This document shows, one piece after another, positions 6,170 to 10,720 of a stretch of 10,720 nucleotides of DNA. Source of the DNA: Oscillospiraceae bacterium (GTDB taxonomy: Bacteria > Bacillota_A > Clostridia > Oscillospirales > Oscillospiraceae); assembly GCA_016302015.1 (NCBI GenBank), contig JAEDOJ010000033.1:1-10720 (forward strand). Direction: 5' to 3'. The notes beneath the pieces are model-generated. The model was given only the letters and a program-made list of their open reading frames with translations, did no database searches and had not been told where the DNA came from. Each line of letters begins with the position of its first letter. The stretch's first letter is position 1. Position numbers and translations under genes: made by a program.

Positions 6170-6197
6170 ATTATATACCAAAATCCAGAAATGTCAA
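6170..6197 (-). promoter_or_regulatory. Promoter of tRNA-Gln
   Basis: On the - strand, perfect -35 TTGACA (6192-6197), a 16-base spacer and perfect -10 TATAAT (6170-6175). The predicted start lies about 20 bases before the tRNA. It follows the HAD gene by about 30 bases. Confidence 0.85.
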
Positions 6198-6225
6198 CCC
6201 TAAAATAACAATTTTTTAAAAATTT

Positions 6226-6903
6226 TTACAGCAGGGCTTTCAACTCCTCCAGACGGTGGATTTCAAAGTCCGGGACAATATCCCGACGGGGCGCTTTCCC
6301 CGCCCGATTGAACCAACAGGTGGCAATTCCCGCGTTTTTGCCCCCCAGAATATCGCTGGTCAGGCTGTCGCCGATGATCATAGCCGCCGCCGGATCAAAG
6401 TTGGGAATGCGGCGGAAGCAGTAGTCAAAATAGGCCTTTTCCGGCTTGTGGGAGCCGGTGACCTGAGAAATGAAGATCTCCTTGAAATAATGGGAAATCC
6501 CCGCACTCTCCAGCCGGCTGTACTGGGTATCCGCCACCCCGTTGGAGGCCAGATACAGGTCGTATTTCGGGGCGAGGTAGGCCAAAATATCCTCGGCGCC
6601 CTCCACAAAATAGTGACCGATTCCCAAATAGCCCCGGTAGATATCTTCCGCAGACTGGGCATCCAGGGACAGACCCAATTCCCGGAACAGCAGCGCAAAG
6701 CGCCGCACCAGAACGGTATCACGGGTAATTTCGCCCCGCTCAAAGGCCTCCCACTGGCTGATATTATGACGGCGGAAGGCGGCGAGGAGATCGTCGGTGG
6801 GGTTCAGACCGATCTCACGGAAGGTTTTGGAAATGGCAACGGCTTCCGCTGCGCCGAAATCCAGAATGGTATCGTCTAAATCAAGAAAAATCGTTCGGAA
6901 CAT
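6226..6903 (-). CDS. HAD-family phosphatase (YjjG-like nucleotidase)
   Basis: A 225-residue haloacid-dehalogenase-type hydrolase, expected to remove phosphate from small cytoplasmic substrates through an aspartyl-phosphate intermediate. All four motifs are present: motif I DLDDT (Asp8 nucleophile, Asp10 acid/base), motif II ASNG (Ser120), motif III HKPEKAYF (Lys153) and motif IV GDSLTSD (Asp179, Asp184). A helical cap lies between motifs I and II (about 16-100), as in C1-cap members. Overall pattern and length fit the YjjG/YfnB group, whose E. coli member hydrolyses non-canonical pyrimidine nucleotides. That substrate is only a family-based guess. The gene starts 3 bases after the rsmA stop, with its AAAGGA site inside the end of rsmA, so the two are probably co-translated. 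No clear intrinsic terminator follows, only an A/T-rich stretch before the tRNA-Gln promoter. Confidence 0.9.
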   Translation of the reverse strand: MFRTIFLDLDDTILDFGAAEAVAISKTFREIGLNPTDDLLAAFRRHNISQWEAFERGEITRDTVLVRRFALLFRELGLSLDAQSAEDIYRGYLGIGHYFVEGAEDILAYLAPKYDLYLASNGVADTQYSRLESAGISHYFKEIFISQVTGSHKPEKAYFDYCFRRIPNFDPAAAMIIGDSLTSDILGGKNAGIATCWFNRAGKAPRRDIVPDFEIHRLEELKALL

Positions 6904-6906
6904 GAG

Positions 6907-7770
6907 TTATCCTTTCTTGCGGGCAATGGCATTGGCGATGGCGGCGAAGCCGTCGATGCCCAGGGTTTCTCCCCGCACCGTGGGGGCGATTCCGCAGTCT
7001 GTCAGCAGCTCCGTCAGCTCTGCTTTGGAGAACTCCCCGAAACCGGCGGAAAGGCCGTTTAACAGGGTCTTTCTCCGCATGGCAAAGCTGGCACGGACGG
7101 TACGGAAAAACAGCGCCTCATTCAGAATTTCCGCCGGAGGAGCGGTTCTGGTCTTGAGCCGCACCACGGCGCTGGTGACCTTGGGCTGAGGCATGAAGCA
7201 CCCGGCGGGAACGTCAAAGAGCAGCTCCGGCACCCCATAGTAGTTGCACAGGACGGTAAAGGCGGAATAGTCGCCGCTGCCGGGCCGGGCGCAAATCCGC
7301 TGGGCCACCTCCTTCTGCACCATGACGGTGACGGAGTCAAAGCATCTGCTTTCCAATAATTTCGTCAGCACGGGAGAGGTGATATAGTAGGGGAGGTTGG
7401 CGCAGGCCATGGGCCGTTTTCCGGGGAATTTTTCCTCCACCAGAGCGGGCAGGTCTGCTTTTAGGGCGTCGGTAAAGAGAATTTCCAGATTCTCAAATTC
7501 CCCAACCGTTTTTCTCAGCACCGGGGCGAGGGTGGTATCCACCTCCAACGCCAGAACCTTTCCCGCCCGGAGGCACAGCTCCTGGGTCAGAGGGCCGAAG
7601 CCGGGGCCGATTTCCACCACGCCGCAGTCACTGTCAATGCCGGCTTCCTCCGCAATGCGTTGGGGCACCCATCGCTGGGTCAGAAAATTCTGTCCCTTGG
7701 CCTTGGAAAAATGAAAGCCAAATTCGGCCAAAAGCTCCTTCATAATCCGGGGATTGCATACGTCAATCAT
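6907..7770 (-). CDS. rsmA: 16S rRNA dimethyladenosine transferase RsmA (KsgA)
   Basis: RsmA uses S-adenosylmethionine to dimethylate two adjacent adenines near the 3' end of 16S rRNA, a late step in 30S assembly. With the start chosen here it has 287 residues, normal for the family. Visible features are GQNFL (26-30), the SAM-binding motif EIGPGFGPLT (53-62), the acidic ALEVD (74-78), the catalytic NLPYYI (125-130) and the C-terminal FRTVRASFAMRRKTLLNGL (222-240). A GTG at 7777-7779 would add three residues, but it is itself part of the GAGGTG ribosome site that is ideally placed for the ATG at 7768-7770, so I prefer the ATG. The ribosome site lies inside a terminator-like hairpin (7779-7809). 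The gene is followed, with a 3-base gap, by the HAD gene. Confidence 0.95.
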   Translation of the reverse strand: MIDVCNPRIMKELLAEFGFHFSKAKGQNFLTQRWVPQRIAEEAGIDSDCGVVEIGPGFGPLTQELCLRAGKVLALEVDTTLAPVLRKTVGEFENLEILFTDALKADLPALVEEKFPGKRPMACANLPYYITSPVLTKLLESRCFDSVTVMVQKEVAQRICARPGSGDYSAFTVLCNYYGVPELLFDVPAGCFMPQPKVTSAVVRLKTRTAPPAEILNEALFFRTVRASFAMRRKTLLNGLSAGFGEFSKAELTELLTDCGIAPTVRGETLGIDGFAAIANAIARKKG

Positions 7771-7809
7771 AAAAAACACCTCTTCTCCGGTATTTTACCA
7801 GAGAAGAGG
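7771..7809 (-). terminator. Terminator-like hairpin overlapping the rsmA ribosome site
   Basis: On the - strand the 5' arm CCTCTTCTCTGGTA (7809-7796), loop AAA, and 3' arm TACCGGAGAAGAGG (7792-7779) form a 14-bp stem with a single T-G pair. TG and six T (7776-7771) follow. The last T is next to the rsmA ATG, and the 3' arm plus TG is the rsmA ribosome site. It starts 16 bases after the wall-protein stop. It can end the wall-protein transcript and, in any read-through RNA, hide the rsmA start. Confidence 0.85.
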
Positions 7810-7825
7810 CAATTTTGCAACGAAT

Positions 7826-9016
7826 TTATCTGAGAATATATGCGGTACAGTTTCTCACGCCGAACTGATAGCATTCGGAGAAGGTGTTAAAGTACAGATC
7901 CACCTTATAGCCCTTGATTCCGCCGCCGATATCTTCAGCGACACAATAGCCATAGATATACTGACCGTCGTTGGAAACAATGTACATTCTGGTTCCCAGA
8001 GGGATGTAGTTGGGGTCAACAGCCACGGCGCCCACACGAGCCAGCGTGCCGCTGTAGGTATAGCCCACGTTGCCGTTGCAGGAATAGGCGGTGCAGCTCA
8101 CGTTGAGCACGTCCACATATTCATAGCTGACGCCGGAAGAGGTGGTCAGAATGCCACCGCTGACAGAGGGAGCGGTGTCCGGCTGGGTTGCTTCCGTGGG
8201 AGCCTGGGTGGAGGAAGAATTTTCCTCGTTGGACGGCTCTTCCGGGGTGTTCTGGTTCTCGTCGCCGTTGGGAATGACGGTAAAGCCGTTGTCCCCGTGA
8301 TACAGGGGCACATCGGCGGGCTGATCGGCGATGGCGCGATCCGGGCCCTTCACCACCAGCCGTGTGACGGCGTCGGTGACAACATTTTCCGTCTTGATGG
8401 TGCGGGAGACCTCTACACCGTTTTCGTAGACAACCTCTGCGTTGTACTGGACAACGCCGTCCACGCCCTCAACCAGGACGATTTCCTCGCCGGGAGCCAG
8501 CTCCGGGTCTTCGTAGTAGTTGACGGGACAGGGGATGGTCTCGCTGTACTCCAGAAGGGCGACCTCCTTATGTACAACCTCCACGGTCAGTCCGTCATAG
8601 GTCATGGATTCGGCCTGGCAGGAAAGCACGTCGCCCTCGTCCAGGACAATTCCGGCCCGCTCCAGCAGAGATGAGACGGTCTCGCCGTAGGTGCCGATCA
8701 CGCTTTTTTCGCCGTGATCCACAATGGTTACCATCTGCATTCGTTGGATATCAATGCAGCTGACCCCGTCATTATAGGTTGTGGTGTAGGTATCCTCTTC
8801 GCTCAGTTCGATGCCTGCTTCATGCAAAACCACATCGGGATCCGTGCTGAAAGATTTGTGAACTGTTACATTGTCACCGTCGGTAATGACATAACTGTTC
8901 TGAGCAAAAACTGTCTGGGAAAGCAAGGCCGCAAAAGCCGCTACCATGACTGCGACCGCAATAAACCGGTGAGCCCAGCTTTTGCGGCTTTTTTTCTGTT
9001 TTTCCGTTCTGCGCAT
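7826..9016 (-). CDS. Secreted DUF348/G5/3D-domain cell-wall protein
   Basis: A 396-residue exported protein related to YabE/YocH/RpfB-type wall proteins. I start it at the ATG at 9014-9016 because AAAGGAGG lies 8 bases upstream; a longer open frame to 9160 would read across the promoter. A basic N terminus and hydrophobic helix (about 17-38) act as a signal or anchor. Two YabE-type DUF348 repeats follow (about 41-80 and 95-132), then a G5 domain (about 147-224). A Pro/Thr/Ser/Glu-rich linker (about 250-290) leads to the C-terminal 3D domain (about 305-395). The three aspartates that name the domain are Asp334 (AVDPNYIP), Asp362 (AEDIGGGIKGY) and Asp373 (VDLYF). The fold is that of MltA-like lytic transglycosylases, so peptidoglycan cleavage or remodelling is likely. 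Five cysteines in the 3D region could form disulfides. Confidence 0.92.
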   Translation of the reverse strand: MRRTEKQKKSRKSWAHRFIAVAVMVAAFAALLSQTVFAQNSYVITDGDNVTVHKSFSTDPDVVLHEAGIELSEEDTYTTTYNDGVSCIDIQRMQMVTIVDHGEKSVIGTYGETVSSLLERAGIVLDEGDVLSCQAESMTYDGLTVEVVHKEVALLEYSETIPCPVNYYEDPELAPGEEIVLVEGVDGVVQYNAEVVYENGVEVSRTIKTENVVTDAVTRLVVKGPDRAIADQPADVPLYHGDNGFTVIPNGDENQNTPEEPSNEENSSSTQAPTEATQPDTAPSVSGGILTTSSGVSYEYVDVLNVSCTAYSCNGNVGYTYSGTLARVGAVAVDPNYIPLGTRMYIVSNDGQYIYGYCVAEDIGGGIKGYKVDLYFNTFSECYQFGVRNCTAYILR

Positions 9017-9044
9017 CAGAGTATCCTCCTTTCCATAGTGTTCG

Positions 9045-9060
9045 GTTTCAGGGGTGAAAC
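9045..9060 (-). repeat. Small hairpin in the wall-protein leader
   Basis: GTTTCA and TGAAAC (6 bp) surround CCCC (- strand), between the promoter and the ribosome site. On the + strand, 9045-9057 is identical over 13 bases to 9530-9542, the 3' arm of the thrS leader terminator. No function is known. Confidence 0.5.
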
Positions 9061-9063
9061 TAT

Positions 9064-9080
9064 TGTTACTATATTGTAAC
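9064..9080 (+). promoter_or_regulatory. Sequence matching the WalR (YycF) binding consensus
   Basis: On the + strand, TGTTAC, five bases, then TGTAAC: an exact fit to the published Bacillus/Staphylococcus WalR consensus TGTWAH-N5-TGTWAH. It lies 3-19 bases downstream of the predicted start of the wall-protein promoter, a position that suggests repression. WalR controls wall hydrolases, including the 3D-domain protein YocH in B. subtilis. Binding is inferred from sequence alone. Confidence 0.6.
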
Positions 9081-9089
9081 TGTGATTCG

Positions 9090-9117
9090 ATTATAACATT
9101 TTTTTTGAATTTGTCAA
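9090..9117 (-). promoter_or_regulatory. Promoter of the wall-protein gene
   Basis: On the - strand, perfect -35 TTGACA (9112-9117), a 16-base spacer containing an A8 tract, and perfect -10 TATAAT (9090-9095). The predicted start is near 9083, leaving a leader of about 67 nt before the ATG at 9016. The A tract may bend the DNA. Confidence 0.85.
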
Positions 9118-9271
9118 GCATTTTTATTATTTTTGGGAATAACGCAAACTTTTTGAACAATTATGTAAACGAAAGTCTATGTCTATATAGGTGGATTTTC
9201 CCCAATTTGCCCACAATATCTTGTGAAAGAGTTACAAAATGGTTAACATAATTGCATTTATAAGAAACCAT

Positions 9272-9300
9272 TTGACAACCGGGAAAAAAAGTGATATATT
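9272..9300 (+). promoter_or_regulatory. Promoter of the thrS T-box transcript
   Basis: -35 TTGACA (9272-9277), a 17-base spacer and -10 TATATT (9295-9300). The predicted start is near 9307, just before stem I of the T-box leader. It is divergent from the wall-protein promoter; the 154 bases between the two -35 boxes (9118-9271) hold no gene that I can support, only A/T-rich sequence and a near-WalR element at 9231-9248. Confidence 0.8.
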
Positions 9301-9306
9301 GGGGGC

Positions 9307-9549
9307 ACAAAGAGGCTATGAGGAAGAAATGTCCTGTGTTTTCAGCGCTCAGAGAGGATGCGGCCGGTGAAAGCATCTGCACTGTTACAGGATATACCGC
9401 TTCTGAGCCGCCTTCCTGAACCAGCAGTAGGGAGGGACGGGTGCGCCCGTTAAAGCGCCAACGAGCGGCGGCGCTGTTTCCGCGCCGCAAGCAGGGTGGA
9501 ACCGTGGGAGCTTTCTCACCCCTGAAACTGTTTCAGGGGTGATTTTTTA
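9307..9549 (+). promoter_or_regulatory. T-box leader controlling thrS (specifier ACC, Thr)
   Basis: A T-box riboswitch senses the charging of a specific tRNA and lets transcription continue when the tRNA is uncharged. The conserved T-box AGGGTGGAACCGTGGGAG is at 9493-9510; its TGGA can pair with the UCCA end of tRNA-Thr. In stem I, TGTCCTGT (9330-9337) pairs with ACAGGATA (9387-9394, with one G-U or similar irregularity allowed), with lower pairs GAAG/CTTC and GGCT/AGCC. The codon exposed on the 3' side of the internal loop is ACC (9396-9398), threonine, in agreement with the gene that follows. A GC-rich stem III spans about 9464-9488 and an ACGGG/CCCGT hairpin lies before it. The terminator arm completes the switch. 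Confidence 0.93.
9516..9549 (+). terminator. Leader terminator of the thrS T-box
   Basis: TCACCCCTGAAA (9516-9527), loop CTG, TTTCAGGGGTGA (9531-9542): a perfect 12-bp stem followed by six T (9543-9548). It lies directly after the T-box sequence, so formation of the antiterminator upstream should compete with it. The thrS ribosome site AAGGAGG begins about 22 bases further on. Confidence 0.93.
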
Positions 9550-9585
9550 TTGCCCCGAAGAATTCAATTTAAGGAGGCAAAAATC

Positions 9586-10720
9586 ATGTCCGAAGAAAAC
9601 CTGTACACCTTTGAAAACCAGTCCTACCGCAAAACCTACTGGCATACCTGCGCCCATGTGATGGCACAGGCGGTGAAGCGTCTGTATCCCCAGGTGAAGC
9701 TGGCCATCGGCCCGTCCATCGACAACGGCTGGTACTACGATTTTGACTGCGATTTCTCCTTCACCCAGGAGCATCTGGATGCCATCGAGGGGGAGATGAA
9801 GAAGATCTGCAAGGAGCGTCTCCAGCTCCAGCGCAGCGAAAAGCCCAGAGAAGAAGCTCTTGCCTATATGGAAGCGCTGGGCGAACCTTATAAGGTAGAG
9901 CTGATCAACGATCTGCCTGCTGACGCCGTGATTTCCTTCTATACCCAGGGCGAGTTTACCGACCTGTGCGCCGGCCCCCATCTGGATTCCACCGGCAGAA
10001 TCAAGGCCAATGCCTTCAAGCTGACCCAGTGCTGCGGCGCCTACTGGCGGGGCGACAGCAAGCGGAAGATGCTGCAGAGAATCTACGGCATCGCCTTCCC
10101 CAAGAAGGAGGAGCTGGAAAACTACCTGCACCAGCAGGAGGAAGCCAGAAAGCGGGACCATAACAAGCTGGGCCGGGAGCTGGAATTCTTCACCACCGTG
10201 GACGTCATCGGTCAGGGCCTGCCCATTCTCCTGCCCAAGGGCGCGAGAGTCATTCAGCTTTTGCAGCGTTGGATCGAGGACGAGGAGCAGAAGCGGGGCT
10301 ACCTGCTGACCAAGACCCCCCTGATGGCGAAGCGGGAGCTGTACAAGATTTCCGGCCACTGGGATCACTATCTGGACGGTATGTTCGTTCTGGGCGACCC
10401 GGCGGACGAGACCAAGGACTGCTTTGCCCTGCGGCCCATGACCTGTCCCTTCCAGTATCAGGTCTTCCTGAACCGGGCAAGATCCTACCGTGACCTGCCC
10501 ATGCGTCTGGGGGAAACCTCCACCCTCTTCCGCAATGAGGATTCCGGCGAGATGCACGGTCTGATCCGCGTCCGTCAGTTCACCATTTCCGAGGGTCACC
10601 TGATCCTCCGTCCGGAGCAGTTGGAGGAGGAATTCCGGGGCTGTCTGGAGCTGGCGAAGTATGTGCTGGACACCGTGGGTATGCTGGAGAACTGCACCTT
10701 CCGCTTCTCCCAGTGGGACC
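9586..10720 (+). CDS. thrS: Threonyl-tRNA synthetase, TGS-less type (3' end outside window)
   Basis: The first 378 residues of an enzyme that charges tRNA-Thr with threonine. The ATG follows AAGGAGG (9571-9577) at 8-base spacing. The protein begins directly in the editing domain: HTCAH (His20, His24) and CAGPH (Cys128, His132) match the HxxxH and CxxxH editing residues. The roughly 60-residue TGS domain of standard bacterial ThrRS is absent. The class II catalytic core starts near residue 197. The motif 2 loop is FRNEDSGEMHGLIRVRQFT (315-333, Arg316). Two zinc ligands are visible, Cys287 (RPMTCPFQ) and His338 (TISEGHL); the third would lie beyond the window. Standard enzymes read PMNCPGH and TQDDAH at these places, so this is a divergent lineage. 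No in-frame stop occurs before the window ends. Confidence 0.93.
   Translation, partial: MSEENLYTFENQSYRKTYWHTCAHVMAQAVKRLYPQVKLAIGPSIDNGWYYDFDCDFSFTQEHLDAIEGEMKKICKERLQLQRSEKPREEALAYMEALGEPYKVELINDLPADAVISFYTQGEFTDLCAGPHLDSTGRIKANAFKLTQCCGAYWRGDSKRKMLQRIYGIAFPKKEELENYLHQQEEARKRDHNKLGRELEFFTTVDVIGQGLPILLPKGARVIQLLQRWIEDEEQKRGYLLTKTPLMAKRELYKISGHWDHYLDGMFVLGDPADETKDCFALRPMTCPFQYQVFLNRARSYRDLPMRLGETSTLFRNEDSGEMHGLIRVRQFTISEGHLILRPEQLEEEFRGCLELAKYVLDTVGMLENCTFRFSQWD

Noticed and set aside
7754..8674. A 306-codon open frame on the + strand
   Set aside because: Antisense to the 3D-domain protein, which has a signal sequence, ribosome site and promoter on the other strand.
9017..9160. N-terminal extension of the wall protein to 444 residues
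   Set aside because: The extension would cover the -35/-10 boxes, the predicted start site and the AAAGGAGG site; the ATG at 9016 is much better supported.
9161..9490. A 109-codon open frame on the - strand
   Set aside because: It is antisense to the T-box leader and the thrS promoter and has no family resemblance.
9547..10599. A 350-codon open frame on the - strand
   Set aside because: Antisense to thrS, whose class II synthetase motifs are unmistakable.

Overview
The window looks like a chromosomal segment of a GC-rich Firmicute, most likely a Clostridia member of the Oscillospiraceae/Ruminococcaceae type. The grounds are strong AGGAGG ribosome sites with several GTG starts, near-consensus TTGACA/TATAAT promoters, a T-box leader, a YitT-family gene, a 3D/G5 wall protein, and the divergent topoisomerase subunit pair seen in Clostridia. 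This is inference from gene content; no taxonomic marker was searched.

Layout. Positions 2-4769 (+) hold a tight four-gene cluster: the end of a ParE/GyrB-type subunit, a ParC/GyrA-type subunit, a YitT-family membrane protein and a lipoprotein with a transglutaminase-like domain whose catalytic residues are replaced. A tRNA-Gly(GCC) gene with its own promoter and a strong two-way terminator follows. Positions 5083-5795 (-) carry an orphan single-pass membrane protein with a consensus promoter and a leader of about 114 nt. Positions 5804-6142 hold tRNA-Gln(CUG) (-) and, downstream of it, a 180-base-period duplication of the tRNA tail plus terminator. Positions 6226-9117 (-) carry, in transcription order, a secreted DUF348/G5/3D wall protein, the 16S rRNA dimethyltransferase RsmA and a HAD phosphatase. 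Positions 9272 to the end (+) hold a threonine T-box leader and the first 378 codons of a threonyl-tRNA synthetase without a TGS domain; this gene runs off the window.

How parts connect. The + cluster has no clear intrinsic terminator of its own and probably ends at the tRNA-Gly terminator, which also faces the convergent orphan gene. A hairpin between the wall-protein gene and rsmA looks like a terminator, yet its 3' arm contains the rsmA ribosome site, so rsmA and the HAD gene seem to depend on read-through or an internal promoter. The wall-protein promoter is followed by a sequence that exactly fits the published WalR consensus, suggesting control by the cell-wall two-component system. thrS should be switched on by uncharged tRNA-Thr.

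No CRISPR array, transposase, phage gene or recognised defence system was seen. The least ordinary items are the tRNA-Gln tail duplication and palindrome, the degenerate transglutaminase lipoprotein, the rsmA terminator/ribosome-site overlap, the palindrome across the tRNA-Gly promoter, and the atypical ThrRS.
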